Shown: positions 15,123 to 25,061, counted from the first letter of the stretch. The stretch is 54,494 nucleotides of DNA from Janibacter anophelis NBRC 107843 (GCF_001570945.1 NZ_BCSQ01000020.1:1-54494); one strand, 5' to 3'. The notes: generated from the sequence alone by a model not told the origin. Translations and numbers: made by a program.

Positions 15123-15629
15123 ATGAGCAGCCGCCACGACCCCTCGGACGACGTCGACGCCATCGTCGAGGCCTGGCGTCGGGAGCGGCCGGACCTCGAC
15201 GTCGAGCCGCTCCACGTCTTCTCCCGGGTCTCGCGCCTCTCCCGCCTGCTCGACCTCGACCGCACCAATGCCTTCGCCCGGCACGACCTCGAGGGCTGGG
15301 AGTTCGACGTGCTGTCCGCGCTCCGGCGCGCGGGCGAGCCGCACGAGCTCTCCCCCGGCCGGCTCGTGCAGGAGACGCTCGTGACCTCGGGGACGATGAC
15401 CAACCGCATCGACCGGCTCGCGACCAAGGGCTGGGTCGAGCGTCTCCCCTCCCCCGCCGACCGCCGCGGCGTGATCGTGCGGCTCACGGCGACCGGCCGG
15501 GCTGCCGTCGATGCCGCCATGGCCGACCTGCTCACCCGTGAGGGCGAGCTGCTCGCCGACATGCCGGGTGACGAGCGTGAGGCGCTCACCCGGGCGCTCA
15601 AGCGGCTGCTCGCTCCCTTCGAGAGCTGA
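15123..15629 (+). CDS. MarR-family regulator
   Basis: 168 residues, winged-helix fold. FDVLSALRRAGEPHELSPGRL, VTSGTMTNRIDRLATKGWVE and PADRRGVIVRLTATGRAAVD are the recognition-helix and wing blocks of MarR. No useful Shine-Dalgarno is seen, which agrees with a leaderless start at 15123. It is divergent from the methyltransferase/VOC pair, 90 bases apart, and so may control it. Confidence 0.92.
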   Translation: MSSRHDPSDDVDAIVEAWRRERPDLDVEPLHVFSRVSRLSRLLDLDRTNAFARHDLEGWEFDVLSALRRAGEPHELSPGRLVQETLVTSGTMTNRIDRLATKGWVERLPSPADRRGVIVRLTATGRAAVDAAMADLLTREGELLADMPGDEREALTRALKRLLAPFES

Positions 15630-17456
15630 TCAGCCGACGAGCTCGGCGGCCTCGAGCCACTCGAGCTCGAGCAGCTCCTTTTCGTCGGCGAGCTCGCCGA
15701 GGCTCGCGTTGAGCTCGGCCAGCCGCGTGTGGTCGTGCACCGCGTCGGCCATCTCGTGGTGGAGCTTGTCCTCGCGGTCCGCGAGCCGTCCCAGCTGCTT
15801 CTCGATCCGGGCCATCGCCTTGCGGGCCTCACGTTGCGCCGCCGGGTCCACGGCAGGTGACGAGGACGAAGGGGGCGCCCCGCCCCCCTTCGTCGTGGTC
15901 GCCGGGGACCCGGCGGACCCGGACATCGCCGCGGGGCCGCCGGTCGCGCGCTGCGCCTCCCGCAACCGCAGGTACTCGTCGACTCCACCGGGCACGTGCC
16001 GCAGGCGACCGTCGAGGATCGCGTACTGCTGGTCGGTGATCCGCTCGAGGAGGTAGCGGTCGTGGGAGATGACGATCAGCGTGCCCGGCCAGGAGTCGAG
16101 CAGGTCCTCCATCGCCGCGAGCATGTCGGAGTCGACGTCGTTGGTCGGCTCGTCGAGGGCGATGACATTGGGCTCGGCGAGCAGCAGCAGGAGCAGCTGC
16201 AGGCGGCGCTTCTGCCCACCCGACAGGTCGTCGACGCGCGCGGACAGGTGCTCGCGCGCGAAGCCCAGCCGCTCGAGCAGCTGCGCCGGCGTGTGGTCCT
16301 TGCCGTCGATGGTGAAGGTCGTCTTGGTACGGGCCAGCACCTCGCGCACCCGGTCGGAGCCGATCTGCGCCAGCTGGGAGAACTGCTGGTCGAGGAAGCC
16401 GAACTGCACGGTCTTGCCCCGCTTGACCCGACCGGACGTCGGCTCGATCTCGCCGGCGACGAGGTTCAGGAGGGTCGACTTGCCGGCACCGTTGGCGCCG
16501 AGGATGCCGGTGCGCTCGCCGGGGGCGATCCGCCAGGTGATGTCGCGCAGGACGGTGCGCTCACCGAAGTCGACGCCGGCGCCTTCGAGGTCGATGACGT
16601 CCTTGCCCAGGCGCGCGACGGCCATCCGCTGCAGCTCGATCGGGTTGCGCACGGGCGGCACGTCGGCGATGAGCTGGTTGGCGGCCTCGATGCGGAACTT
16701 CGGCTTGGAGGTGCGCGCAGGTGCGCCCCGGCGCAGCCAGGCCAGCTCCTTGCGCATGAGGTTCTGCCGCTTCTGCTCCGTCGCGGCGTTGATCCGGTCG
16801 CGCTCGACCCGCTGCAGGACGTAGGCCGCGTATCCGCCCTCGAAGGGCTCGACGATGCCGTCGTGCACCTCCCAGGTCTCGGTGCACACCTCGTCGAGGA
16901 ACCACCGGTCGTGGGTGATGACGAGCAGGCCGCCGGTGCCCCGCGGCCACCGAACCTTGAGGTGCTGCGCCAGCCAGGCGATGCCCTCGACGTCGAGGTG
17001 GTTGGTCGGCTCGTCGAGCGCGATGAGGTCCCAGTCGCCCACGAGCAGCGCCGCGAGCGCGACCCGGCGGCGCTGCCCGCCGGACAGCTCGCCGACGCGC
17101 GCCTCCCAGGGGACGTCGGCGACGAGACCGCCGATGACGTCACGCACCCGTGGGTCCCCGGCCCACTCGTGCTCGGGGCGGTCACCGACGATGCAGTACG
17201 CGACCGTGTCGTCAGGGTCGAGGTCGTCGGCCTGGGTCAGCACGCCGAAGCGCACTCCCCCGCGCCGGGTGATGCGGCCCGACTGCGGCTCGATGGTGCC
17301 GGCGAGCATGCCGAGCAGGCTCGACTTGCCGTCGCCGTTGCGGCCGACGAGGCCGATGCGGTCGCCCTCCTCGATGCCGAGGCTGACGTCGTCGAAGACG
17401 ACACGCGTGGGGTACTCGAGATGGAGCGACTCGGCTCCGAGCAGGGGTGTGGCCAT
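15630..17456 (-). CDS. ABC-F family ATP-binding protein
   Basis: 608 residues, two ABC domains and no membrane segment. Walker A: GLVGRNGDGKSS near residue 40 and GILGANGAGKST near 340. Signatures LSGGQRRRVALAALL and LSGGQKRRLQLLLLL, Walker B LIALDEPTNHLD and VIALDEPTNDVD. Between them lies the basic linker (RKELAWLRRGAPARTSKPKF). ABC-F proteins bind the ribosome E site and act in translation rescue or antibiotic protection; this group resembles Uup. The C-terminus adds a Gly/Pro/Ser linker and a coiled coil. It starts inside the ispE stop (TGATG). Confidence 0.95.
   Translation of the reverse strand: MATPLLGAESLHLEYPTRVVFDDVSLGIEEGDRIGLVGRNGDGKSSLLGMLAGTIEPQSGRITRRGGVRFGVLTQADDLDPDDTVAYCIVGDRPEHEWAGDPRVRDVIGGLVADVPWEARVGELSGGQRRRVALAALLVGDWDLIALDEPTNHLDVEGIAWLAQHLKVRWPRGTGGLLVITHDRWFLDEVCTETWEVHDGIVEPFEGGYAAYVLQRVERDRINAATEQKRQNLMRKELAWLRRGAPARTSKPKFRIEAANQLIADVPPVRNPIELQRMAVARLGKDVIDLEGAGVDFGERTVLRDITWRIAPGERTGILGANGAGKSTLLNLVAGEIEPTSGRVKRGKTVQFGFLDQQFSQLAQIGSDRVREVLARTKTTFTIDGKDHTPAQLLERLGFAREHLSARVDDLSGGQKRRLQLLLLLLAEPNVIALDEPTNDVDSDMLAAMEDLLDSWPGTLIVISHDRYLLERITDQQYAILDGRLRHVPGGVDEYLRLREAQRATGGPAAMSGSAGSPATTTKGGGAPPSSSSPAVDPAAQREARKAMARIEKQLGRLADREDKLHHEMADAVHDHTRLAELNASLGELADEKELLELEWLEAAELVG
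15865..15894. repeat. 11-bp heptamer hairpin inside the ABC-F gene
   Basis: GACGAAGGGGG (15865-15875) and CCCCCTTCGTC (15884-15894) pair perfectly around an 8-base loop. It falls in the poorly conserved Gly/Ala/Pro/Ser linker before the C-terminal coiled coil, so it is tolerated as coding sequence. The arms match those of the intergenic hairpins at 2442 and 42396. Confidence 0.6.
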
Positions 17457-18394
17457 CAGGTCGTGCGCGCGGTGGGCAGGATGTGGGCCCCGTGCACCGG
17501 TCCGGTGGCCCGCAGGACGTCGCCGGCGACCCCCGAGGCGGTGAGGGCCACGGCGAGGTCGATGGCGCCCTCGGCGCCGGAAGCCAGCATCGCGACGGTC
17601 GGACCCGAGCCGGACACGATCGCGGCGAGTGCACCGAAACCCATCGCGGCGTCGATGACCTCGCCGATGGCCGGCTGCAGGGACACGGCGTCGGGCTGCA
17701 GGTCGTTGTCGAGCACGGGCGCGAGCGCGGTCGGGTCGCCCGAGCGCAGGGCGCTCATCAGGGCGGCACTGGGGCGCGGCTCGTCGATCGTCGTGCCGGA
17801 GGTGCGCTGGTCGAAGGCGCTGTAGACCATCGGCGTCGACAGCCCGCTCGCGGCGGAAGGCACGAAGACCCAGTGGTAGGTCCCCTTCGCCAGCACGGCG
17901 GTGACCACCTCGCCGCGGCCGGAGCCGACGGCGGTGCCCCCGTGGAGGAGGAAGGGCACGTCGCTGCCGATGCCGGCGGCGATCTCCTCGAGCTCCTCCT
18001 TGGGCAGGTCGGTGCCCCAGAGGGCGTCGCACGCGACGAGCGCGGCGGCGGCATCCGCGGAGCCACCGGCCATCCCACCGGCCACCGGGATCTCCTTGTG
18101 GATCGACAGGTGGACCGGGTCCTGGCCGCCGGTGTGCTCGGCGAGGGCGTGGGCCGCGCGCAGCGCGAGGTTGGACTCGTCGGTCGGCACCTTGTCGGCG
18201 TCGCGGCCGCGCACCGAGCAGCCCCAGTCGTCGGCGAGCGCCGCGGTGACCTCGTCGTGGATGCCGACGGCCTGGTAGACGGTCGAGAGCGAGTGGTACC
18301 CGTCCTCCCGGAGGGGCCCCACGAAGAGCTCGAGGTTGACCTTGGCCGGCGCGCGCACGGTCACGGCCGCGGGCTGCTCGAGGACGGAGGTCAT
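17456..18394 (-). CDS. ispE: 4-diphosphocytidyl-2-C-methyl-D-erythritol kinase
   Basis: 312 residues, GHMP kinase of the methylerythritol phosphate isoprenoid route. [21 protein letters not shown] at the N-terminus is the substrate motif, [19 protein letters not shown] near residue 105 the ATP loop, and [16 protein letters not shown] the third GHMP motif. ATGA overlap with rsmA upstream and TGATG overlap with the ABC-F gene downstream show one operon. Confidence 0.97.
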   Translation of the reverse strand: MTSVLEQPAAVTVRAPAKVNLELFVGPLREDGYHSLSTVYQAVGIHDEVTAALADDWGCSVRGRDADKVPTDESNLALRAAHALAEHTGGQDPVHLSIHKEIPVAGGMAGGSADAAAALVACDALWGTDLPKEELEEIAAGIGSDVPFLLHGGTAVGSGRGEVVTAVLAKGTYHWVFVPSAASGLSTPMVYSAFDQRTSGTTIDEPRPSAALMSALRSGDPTALAPVLDNDLQPDAVSLQPAIGEVIDAAMGFGALAAIVSGSGPTVAMLASGAEGAIDLAVALTASGVAGDVLRATGPVHGAHILPTARTT

Positions 18395-19305
18395 GCGGTC
18401 ACCCTAGCCATGAGCTCCTCGGCGATCCGGGCAAAGGCGGTGACCTCCAGCTGCTCCCCGCGGGTCCGGGGGTCGACGCCCGCGGCGAGCAGGGCCTGCT
18501 CGGCGACCTCGCCGGACCCCGCGACGGGACGAAGGGCGGCCCGCAGCGTCTTGCGGCGCTGGGCGAAGGCGGCGTCGACGACGGCGAAGACCTGCTCGCG
18601 GGTGGCGTCGGTGGCCGGAGGGTCGCGGCGCACGAGCCGCACGAGCCCGGAGTCGACATTGGGCACCGGCCAGAAGATGCTGCGCGAGACCCGTCCGGCC
18701 AGGTCCACCTGCGTCCACCAGGCGGCCTTGACGCTCGGGACGCCGTAGGTCTTGCTGCCCGGGCCGGCGGCGAGCCGCTCGGCCACCTCCAGCTGCACCA
18801 TGACGAGCACCCGCTCGATGGACGGGAAGGTCTCGAGGAAGTGCAGGACGACCGGGACCGAGATGTTGTAGGGCAGGTTGGCCACGAGGGCCGTGGGCGG
18901 GGGGCCGGGCAGGTCGGTGACGGTGAGGGCGTCGGCGTGCACGACCTCGAGCCGGTCCTGCGCGCCCGGCAGCTGCGTCGCGACGGTCTCCGTGAGGGCA
19001 CCCGCGAGGACGGGGTCGACCTCGACCGCGGTGACCCGGTCGGCCTCCTGCAGGAGGGCGAGGGTCAGCGAGCCCAGGCCGGGTCCGATCTCGACGACGT
19101 GGTCGGTCGAGGTCACCTCTCCGGCCCGCACGATCCGGCGCACGGTGTTGGCGTCGACGACGAAGTTCTGCCCCCACTGCTTGGTCGGGCGCACGCCCAG
19201 CCGGTCGGCCAGCTCGCGGATGCGCGTGGCGCCGAGCAGCCCCTGCGAGCCCGCACCGGAGTCGGGGACGGGTCCGTCCGCGGCGGGCTCGGGGGTGGGG
19301 CTCAT
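18391..19305 (-). CDS. rsmA: 16S rRNA dimethyladenosine transferase
   Basis: 304 residues. It dimethylates the two adjacent adenosines of 16S helix 45. [20 protein letters not shown] at about residues 35-54 is the RsmA/KsgA start, [16 protein letters not shown] the SAM loop and [13 protein letters not shown] the NLPY catalytic motif. The conserved order rpfB-rsmA-ispE is kept. A separate terminator lies between rpf and rsmA, so rsmA may have its own promoter. Confidence 0.97.
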   Translation of the reverse strand: MSPTPEPAADGPVPDSGAGSQGLLGATRIRELADRLGVRPTKQWGQNFVVDANTVRRIVRAGEVTSTDHVVEIGPGLGSLTLALLQEADRVTAVEVDPVLAGALTETVATQLPGAQDRLEVVHADALTVTDLPGPPPTALVANLPYNISVPVVLHFLETFPSIERVLVMVQLEVAERLAAGPGSKTYGVPSVKAAWWTQVDLAGRVSRSIFWPVPNVDSGLVRLVRRDPPATDATREQVFAVVDAAFAQRRKTLRAALRPVAGSGEVAEQALLAAGVDPRTRGEQLEVTAFARIAEELMARVTA

Positions 19306-19348
19306 GGGGCGACTCTATTCATCGTCGGTCGGGTCACGGCAATCACGG

Positions 19349-19387
19349 CGACGGGCCCCGGGACCGCGATGGTCCGGGGGCCCGTCG
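19349..19387 (-). terminator. terminator of the rpf gene
   Basis: A 17-base stem with one mismatch, CGACGGGCCCCGGGACC (19349-19365) with GGTCCGGGGGCCCGTCG (19371-19387), loop GCGAT. It starts 15 bases beyond the rpf stop on the leftward strand and lies 44 bases before the rsmA start. Confidence 0.75.
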
Positions 19388-19401
19388 TCAGGGTGCGGTG
19401 G

Positions 19402-20649
19402 TCAGGCCGCGTGGGCGCAGCCCCACGGCTGCAGGCCGCGCTGGGCGTACACGCGGTTGGCCACCGTGATCTGCTCGGCGCGCGAGGCCAGGTCGGCACG
19501 CTGGGCGAAGTCGCCACCGCCGGCGCCGAGCCAGGTCTGGATGTCGAACTGCAGACCGCCGTAGTACCCGTTGCCGGTGTTGATCGACCAGTTGCCGGTC
19601 GACTCGCACTGGGCGATGCGGTCCCACATCGCCGCGCGGGAGAGGTCGATGCCGGCGCCGCTGCCGGTGCTCTTCGGCTCGGACGTGGGCTCCGAGGTCG
19701 GCTCGGGCGAGGACGTCGGCTTCGGGGCCGAGGTCCGGGTGGAGCTCTTCGGCGCCGGGGCCTTGGGCGCCGGGGCCTTGGGCGCCGCGGTGGCGGTCGG
19801 CTTGGGCTCCGGCTTGGGCTTGGTGCCCTGGACGACGATCCTGCTGACCGGCTTGCGGGTGACCTTGCTGCTGGTCACCTTGGAGACGGCGACCTTGCCG
19901 TTCTTGTAGGTCTTGCGCACGGTGTTGGTGCGCAGTCCGTCACGGCCCTCGCGCTCGACCTTCGTCGTGCCCTCGAGCATCGACGCGTCCTTCGTGTAGA
20001 CGGTCGTGAAGGGGATGCTCTCCGTGCGGCGGTCGGACCTGTTGCTGATCCGGTCCAGACGGATCGTCATGCCGTCCTTGACCGCGGCGGAGGCGCCCGG
20101 CTTGATCCGGTCGTTGGAGTCGTAGCGGACCTCGGCCTGCTTGAGCGCGGCCTCGACGGTCGCGGCCGTCACGGTGGCCGTGCTGCGCTTGCCCCCGATG
20201 AGGAGCTTGACGTCCTTGGGGGTGGACATCTTCAGCTCGAGGCCGTCACGGCCGATGCCCTGGCTGCGCGAGGCGGACAGGACCGCGTCGTCGCTGCCGC
20301 GGATGCCGAGCTCCTTGAGCGCGTCGCCGACGGTCGTGGCCGTGGTCCAGTACTCCCGCTCCTTGCCGTCGACGGTGACCGTGAGCTTGCGGCCGTACCG
20401 CACGACGATCGTCTGCCCGTCGTCGACGGGGGTCTGCGCCGAAGGCGTCACGGTGTCGTGCTCGCCCAGGTCGATGCCCTGCTTGTCGAGGACGTCGGCG
20501 ACCGTGCCGCCGAAGGAGTGGACGGTGGACTTCTCACCGTCGACCGACAGGGCGACGGACTTGTCCATGACGACGACGCCCGAGACCCCGAGGGCCAGGG
20601 CTCCGACGACGCCGGCCTGGGTGATGCGGCGGATCGCGGGTGAACTCAC
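19402..20649 (-). CDS. rpfB: RpfB-type resuscitation-promoting factor
   Basis: 415 residues. A signal or membrane anchor at residues 12-28, three DUF348 ubiquitin-like modules (about 32-75, 88-130, 147-190), a G5 domain (about 205-280), a Pro/Ala/Lys/Ser-rich wall-spanning linker (280-330) and a C-terminal Rpf lysozyme-like domain (333-415). MWDRIAQCESTGNWSIN holds the catalytic Glu349. It cleaves peptidoglycan glycan to restart growth. The GTG at 20649, with GGAG six bases upstream, is chosen; the frame stays open upstream without homology. Confidence 0.96.
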   Translation of the reverse strand: MSSPAIRRITQAGVVGALALGVSGVVVMDKSVALSVDGEKSTVHSFGGTVADVLDKQGIDLGEHDTVTPSAQTPVDDGQTIVVRYGRKLTVTVDGKEREYWTTATTVGDALKELGIRGSDDAVLSASRSQGIGRDGLELKMSTPKDVKLLIGGKRSTATVTAATVEAALKQAEVRYDSNDRIKPGASAAVKDGMTIRLDRISNRSDRRTESIPFTTVYTKDASMLEGTTKVEREGRDGLRTNTVRKTYKNGKVAVSKVTSSKVTRKPVSRIVVQGTKPKPEPKPTATAAPKAPAPKAPAPKSSTRTSAPKPTSSPEPTSEPTSEPKSTGSGAGIDLSRAAMWDRIAQCESTGNWSINTGNGYYGGLQFDIQTWLGAGGGDFAQRADLASRAEQITVANRVYAQRGLQPWGCAHAA

Positions 20650-20910
20650 AGTGCTCCGATGATTGTTCTTCCCGGGCACCGGTGGGTCCGCGCACGGGGA
20701 CCCATGGATGGCGGGCACCTGTGTCAGCGATAAGAGATCAGGGGAAACCGGCCCCGGCCAACAGCGGACCACCCTGCACCACGGGCGACCCCAAGGTCAA
20801 GTTTTGGTAACGACACCCTCGGGCGCTTGCGGGAACCGCCCCTCGCAGACCCTCGAGAACCCCCGAAAAACCGGGGCCGAGAGCGGGCGCTATGACCTCT
20901 GCCACGACGA
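20650..20910 (-). other. rpf upstream leader, no gene
   Basis: About 260 bases between the palindromic repeats and the rpf start. Read leftward it has TGGGTCC/GGACCCA (20683-20704), a 7-bp hairpin about 35-55 bases before the start, and a TTGACC box near 20800 without a clear -10 partner. Some actinobacterial rpf genes have a c-di-AMP (ydaO-type) riboswitch here, but I could not find its conserved blocks. I see no open reading frame worth calling. Confidence 0.45.
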
Positions 20911-21023
20911 CGCATCTCCCCGGGCGAATGCGCGCCCGGGGCCGCCAGAACGCGCATTTCCCCGGGCAAATGCGCGTTCTGGTCACGGACGAACAGCCGG
21001 CCGCGCGCATGGGGAGATGCGCG
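20911..21023. repeat. cluster of three GCGCAT palindromic repeats
   Basis: Units at 20911-20934 (CGCATCTCCCCGGGC then GAATGCGCG), 20947-20980 (an almost perfect 34-base palindrome, AGAACGCGCATTT with CAAATGCGCGTTCT around CCCCGGG) and a shortened one at 21004-21023. The family pairs CGCGCAT with ATGCGCG around a CCCGGG centre. The cluster ends 4 bases before the tatD stop and may also terminate metG-tatD transcription. Confidence 0.75.
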
Positions 21024-21026
21024 TGT

Positions 21027-21902
21027 CTACCAGGAGCCGTAGACGCGCTCGCTGTTGGCGGAGATCGCCGCGCACATCGTCGGCACGTCGACCCCCAGCG
21101 TGCGGGCCATGATCCGGACCGTGTGCGGCAGGAGGTACGGGGCGTTGGCCCGGCCCCGCTCGGGCGTCGGCGTGAGGTACGGGGCGTCGGTCTCGGCGAG
21201 CACCTGCTCGATCGGCACGTGCGCGAGGGCCTCGCGCAGACCCGCCGCGCTCTTGAAGGTGACCGTCCCCGCGAAGGACAGGTAGTAGCCCCGGTCGACG
21301 CACTCGCGCGCCATCGCCAGGTCCCCGCTGAAGCAGTGCAGCACGGTCATCTCCGGTGCCCCCTCCTCGGCGAGCACCCGCAGCACGTCGTCATGGCTGT
21401 CCCGGTCGTGGATCTGCAGGGCCTTGCCCGTCCGCTTGGCCAGGTCGATGTGCCAGCGGAAGGACTCCTGCTGCGCCGCGTGCCCCTCCGGGCCGGTGCG
21501 GAAGTAGTCCAGCCCCGTCTCACCGATCGCGCGCACCCGGGGATGTGCGGCGTGCGCCTCGATCTCGTCCCACGCCTCCTGCAGCCGACCGGCGTCTGCC
21601 AGCGCGGGGATCTCGTTGGGGTGCAAGGCGACTGCGCCGAGCATGGCCGGATGGCGGTCGACCTGGTCGACGGTGAATCGGGCGCTCTCGAGGTCACATC
21701 CGACCTGCACGACCCGGTCCACCCCGACGGCCGCGGCAGTCGCCAGTGCTACGGCGACGTCGTCCGCGGTCCGCTCGTCGCCCCCTTCGGGCGCAATCGC
21801 GTCGGGCACGTCCCGACGACGGATGTCGAGGTGGGTGTGGTTGTCGACGACGGCGACCGGGAGGGGGTCGGGCCGGGCCGCGACCTCGTCGCGCCCCGTC
21901 AT
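21027..21902 (-). CDS. tatD: TatD-family metal-dependent hydrolase
   Basis: 291 residues, TIM-barrel deoxyribonuclease family. VVDNHTHLDI near residue 18 gives the H-x-H metal ligands, AIGETGLDYF the Glu, LQIHDRDSHDD and LHCFSGD two His, and ETDAPYLTP the Asp. The start at 21902 overlaps the metG stop by one base (TGATG); the frame runs 40 residues further without homology. From memory the order metG-tatD-rpfB is conserved in actinobacteria. Confidence 0.95.
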   Translation of the reverse strand: MTGRDEVAARPDPLPVAVVDNHTHLDIRRRDVPDAIAPEGGDERTADDVAVALATAAAVGVDRVVQVGCDLESARFTVDQVDRHPAMLGAVALHPNEIPALADAGRLQEAWDEIEAHAAHPRVRAIGETGLDYFRTGPEGHAAQQESFRWHIDLAKRTGKALQIHDRDSHDDVLRVLAEEGAPEMTVLHCFSGDLAMARECVDRGYYLSFAGTVTFKSAAGLREALAHVPIEQVLAETDAPYLTPTPERGRANAPYLLPHTVRIMARTLGVDVPTMCAAISANSERVYGSW

Positions 21903-23710
21903 CACTCGTCCGCCGACATGGCCGCACGCTCGGTGGTGACGACCTCCTCGGCGTCCAGCTTGACGAAGACCGGGGTCGGCTTGGCGATCGGAGTCCCCAC
22001 GGCCACAGGGGTGCTCGCCCACGCAGGGAAGCCCGAGTAGTCCCCGGTGATGACCGGGTATCCGGGACCGCCGTCGAGGTCGTCGACCTCCTCGACCCGC
22101 GGCATCGGCACGAACTCACCGGTCCCGCCGAGCACCGCGTGCACCCGGTTGGCGGCGTGCGGGAGGAAGGGGGCGAGCAGCCGGTTGCAGTCGCTCGTCG
22201 CCTGCACGAGCGTGTGCAGGACCGTCGCGAGCCGCTCGCGCTCGTCCTCGCCCTTGAGACGGAAGGGCTCGGTGTCGGAGACGTACTTGTTGACGTCACC
22301 GACGACGCGCATCACCTCGGCGAGCGCCGCCTTCTGCCGGTTGCGGGTGATGAGGGCGCCCACCTCGTCGAAGGCCGCGCTGACGCGTGCGAGCACGGCG
22401 CTGTCGACCTCCTGCAGCGGTCCGGGCTGCGGGATCTCGCCGAAGTTCTTCGCCACCATCGACGCCGTGCGGTTGACGAGGTTGCCCCAGCCGGCGACGA
22501 GCTCGGAGTTGTTGCGCTGGACGAAGTCCGGCCAGGTGAAGTCGGAGTCCTGGGTCTCCGGACCGGCGGCGCAGATGTAGTAGCGCAGCGGGTCGGGGCC
22601 GAAGGTCTCGAGCACGTGGCGCAGCCCGATGACGTGGCCGCGGCTGGACGAGAACTGCTTGGACTCCATCGTGAGGAACTCGCTGGCGACGACCTCCGAC
22701 GGCAGGTTCAGCTCGCCGAGGGCGCCGGGCTCGCCCCCCTTCGCCCCCTTGCCGGAGTACGCGAGCAGCTCCGCGGGCCAGATCTGGCTGTGGAAGGTGA
22801 TGTTGTCCTTGCCCATGAAGTAGGACGACTGCGCCTGCGGGTCGTTCCACCACTCGCGCCAGCGCTCCGGGTCACCGGAGCGGCGGGCCCACTCGATCGA
22901 CGCCGAGAGGTAGCCGATGACCGCGTCGAACCACACGTACAGGCGCTTCGTCGGGTACTTCTCCCCCAGCTCGCCGGGAAGGGGGATCCCCCAGTCGATG
23001 TCGCGCGTCATGGCCCGCGGACGGATGTCGTCGAGGATGTTCAGGCTGAAGTTGATGACATTGGGCCGCCACGTGCCGGTGGCCTCACGCCCCTGCAGGT
23101 ACTCGCGCAGCGCGTCGGCGAGCGCGGGCAGGTCGAGGAAGAAGTGCTCGGTCTCGCCGAACTGCGGGGTCGCCCCGTCGATCTTGCTCCGGGGGTTCTT
23201 CAGGTCCGTCGGCTCGAGCTGGTTGCCGCAGTTGTCGCACTGGTCGCCACGCGCGTCCTCGTACCCGCAGATCGGGCACGTGCCCTCGATGTAGCGGTCG
23301 GGCAGCGTGCGGCCGGTGCGGGGATCGAGCGCCACCTGCTGCATCTGCTCGACGAAGTAGCCGTTGGCGAGGCACTGCTCGAAGAGGTCCTGGACGACCT
23401 GGTAGTGGTTGCGCGAGGTCGTGCGCGTGTAGAGGTCGTAGGAGCAGCCGAGGTCGGCGAACTCCTGCGCGATGATCCGGTGGTTGCGGTCGGCGAACTC
23501 CCGGGCGGAGATGCCCTCTTTGTCGGCCTGGACGAGGATCGGCGTGCCGTGCTCGTCGGACCCACTGACCATGAGCACGTCGTGGCCCGCCATGCGCATG
23601 TACCGGCTGAAGACGTCCGAGGGGACGTTCATCCCGGCGACGTGACCGAGATGGCGGGGTCCGTTGGCATACGGCCAGGCAACGGCGGAGAGAACCTTCA
23701 TGCGGCTCAT
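21902..23710 (-). CDS. metG: methionyl-tRNA synthetase
   Basis: 602 residues, class I enzyme. [14 protein letters not shown] at residues 14-27 is the HIGH-type motif, [14 protein letters not shown] the KMSKS counterpart (FSSSR), and [18 protein letters not shown] near residue 145 a four-Cys zinc knuckle. No C-terminal tRNA-binding OB domain follows. ATG codons at 23710 and 23701 are both possible; AGGATGA stands before the second, so the start is uncertain by three residues. Confidence 0.97.
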   Translation of the reverse strand: MSRMKVLSAVAWPYANGPRHLGHVAGMNVPSDVFSRYMRMAGHDVLMVSGSDEHGTPILVQADKEGISAREFADRNHRIIAQEFADLGCSYDLYTRTTSRNHYQVVQDLFEQCLANGYFVEQMQQVALDPRTGRTLPDRYIEGTCPICGYEDARGDQCDNCGNQLEPTDLKNPRSKIDGATPQFGETEHFFLDLPALADALREYLQGREATGTWRPNVINFSLNILDDIRPRAMTRDIDWGIPLPGELGEKYPTKRLYVWFDAVIGYLSASIEWARRSGDPERWREWWNDPQAQSSYFMGKDNITFHSQIWPAELLAYSGKGAKGGEPGALGELNLPSEVVASEFLTMESKQFSSSRGHVIGLRHVLETFGPDPLRYYICAAGPETQDSDFTWPDFVQRNNSELVAGWGNLVNRTASMVAKNFGEIPQPGPLQEVDSAVLARVSAAFDEVGALITRNRQKAALAEVMRVVGDVNKYVSDTEPFRLKGEDERERLATVLHTLVQATSDCNRLLAPFLPHAANRVHAVLGGTGEFVPMPRVEEVDDLDGGPGYPVITGDYSGFPAWASTPVAVGTPIAKPTPVFVKLDAEEVVTTERAAMSADE

Positions 23711-23794
23711 CCTAGGTTCCCGGCGCGCGTCGCCCGTCGGCGCTAGCCTGCCGGGAACGCGTGGGGGCCACCCATGCCGACGAGAGGTGGGCCG

Positions 23795-24403
23795 ATGATC
23801 GCCGCACTGACCGGGATGGGCCTGAGCGCCGCCGCGGGACTCAACGCCTACATCCCCTTCCTCATCGTCGCGCTGCTCGCCCGCTTCACCGACGTCATCA
23901 CGCTGCCGGTCGGCATGGAGTGGATGGAGTCGTGGTGGGCCATCGGCATCGGGGCCGTGCTGCTGCTCACCGAGCTCACCCTCGACAAGGTGCCGGCCGT
24001 CGACAGCATCAACGACGCCGTGCAGACCTTCATCCGACCGACGATGGGTGGCCTGATGGGCGCAGCGACGGCGGGGGCGAGCACCCTCGACGAGTCGACG
24101 TGGATGCAGGAGAACGCGTGGGTGGGTGTGCTGCTCGGCGTCATCGTCTCGGCACTCGTCCACACCGGCAAGGCCGCCGCCCGGCCGGTCGTCAACGCCG
24201 GCACGGTGGGCCTGGGCGCACCCGTGGTCTCCACGGCCGAGGACGGGGCGTCCATCGGCATCTCGCTCCTCGCCGTCTTCGTGCCCATCCTCGTCGTGCT
24301 CGTGCTCATCCTCCTCGCGGCGCTGCTCATCCAGGTCCTACGACTCTGGCTGCGGTTGCGCCGACGTGCCGGTCGGGACCGGCCCCTGCCGGGTCGGGCC
24401 TGA
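23795..24403 (+). CDS. DUF4126-type membrane protein
   Basis: 202 residues with about five hydrophobic segments. [30 protein letters not shown] (in blocks [19 protein letters not shown] and [11 protein letters not shown]) is the DUF4126 N-terminus, ending in a cytoplasmic basic tail ([14 protein letters not shown]). GAGAGGTGG seven bases upstream favours the ATG at 23795 over the one at 23774. Function unknown in the family. It is divergent from metG. Confidence 0.8.
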   Translation: MIAALTGMGLSAAAGLNAYIPFLIVALLARFTDVITLPVGMEWMESWWAIGIGAVLLLTELTLDKVPAVDSINDAVQTFIRPTMGGLMGAATAGASTLDESTWMQENAWVGVLLGVIVSALVHTGKAAARPVVNAGTVGLGAPVVSTAEDGASIGISLLAVFVPILVVLVLILLAALLIQVLRLWLRLRRRAGRDRPLPGRA

Positions 24404-24415
24404 GTCGGCTCGCGG

Positions 24416-25018
24416 TCAGCTCGCGTCGGGCACGAAGGCGGTGATGATCCGCTTGCCCACGCCCCGCACATAGGCCTCGCGCTCGGCCGCCGGCTTGGTC
24501 AGCGCGCTGCCGAGCACCCCCTCCATGGCGGCGACGACCGCCTGCGCCGAGGTCTCGGCGTCGGCGACCTGAGCCCGCACGAGGATCTGCTCGACGATGC
24601 TGTTGATCCGCTCGCGCGCCGGGGCCATCGCCTCGGCGATCTCGGGCCGACGGATCGCCTCCTGCGTCAGCTCGGCCTTGGCGAGCAGCGCGTCGGGCTC
24701 GCGCAGCCACGACGCGAAGAGGTCGAGCGCGTGCTCGATGACCGTGGCATCGGACTGCCCGGCCTGCTGCTCACCGGCCAGCGCCTCGACGCTGTCGATC
24801 AGCCCCGCGGCGGTGAACTCCGTGAGCGCAGTGACGAGGGCCAGCCGGGTGCGCAGGTAACCGGAGGTGCTGCCCTGCGGCAGACCGGCCTCGGCGTCGA
24901 CAGCCCGGTGCGTGAGGCCCCGCATCCCGCCGGCCGCCACGACCCGGGTGGCGGACTCGAGGATCAGCCGCATGCGCGGGGACAGGTCGGGGCTCTCGTG
25001 CGTGGTCATCGTGCTCAC
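24416..25018 (-). CDS. TetR-family regulator
   Basis: 200 residues. MRLILESATRVVAAGGMRGL, THRAVDAEAGLPQGSTSGYL then TRLALVTALTEF (residues about 16-68) form the TetR DNA-binding part. It is divergent from a 60-residue membrane peptide; an inverted repeat over the promoter of that gene, 54-100 bases from the TetR start, is its probable operator. The ligand is unknown. Confidence 0.92.
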   Translation of the reverse strand: MSTMTTHESPDLSPRMRLILESATRVVAAGGMRGLTHRAVDAEAGLPQGSTSGYLRTRLALVTALTEFTAAGLIDSVEALAGEQQAGQSDATVIEHALDLFASWLREPDALLAKAELTQEAIRRPEIAEAMAPARERINSIVEQILVRAQVADAETSAQAVVAAMEGVLGSALTKPAAEREAYVRGVGKRIITAFVPDAS

Positions 25019-25061
25019 GGTACCGCCGCGCCGCCCGCCGCCGAGTCGATCACCCGTCGAG

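Noticed and set aside
15996-17825. 609-residue frame antisense to ABC-F
   Set aside because: No conserved motif; both Walker and signature motifs lie on the other strand.
20650-20910. c-di-AMP (ydaO) riboswitch upstream of rpf
   Set aside because: Looked for the conserved 3' block and the GGGG-AACC region on the leftward strand and did not find them.
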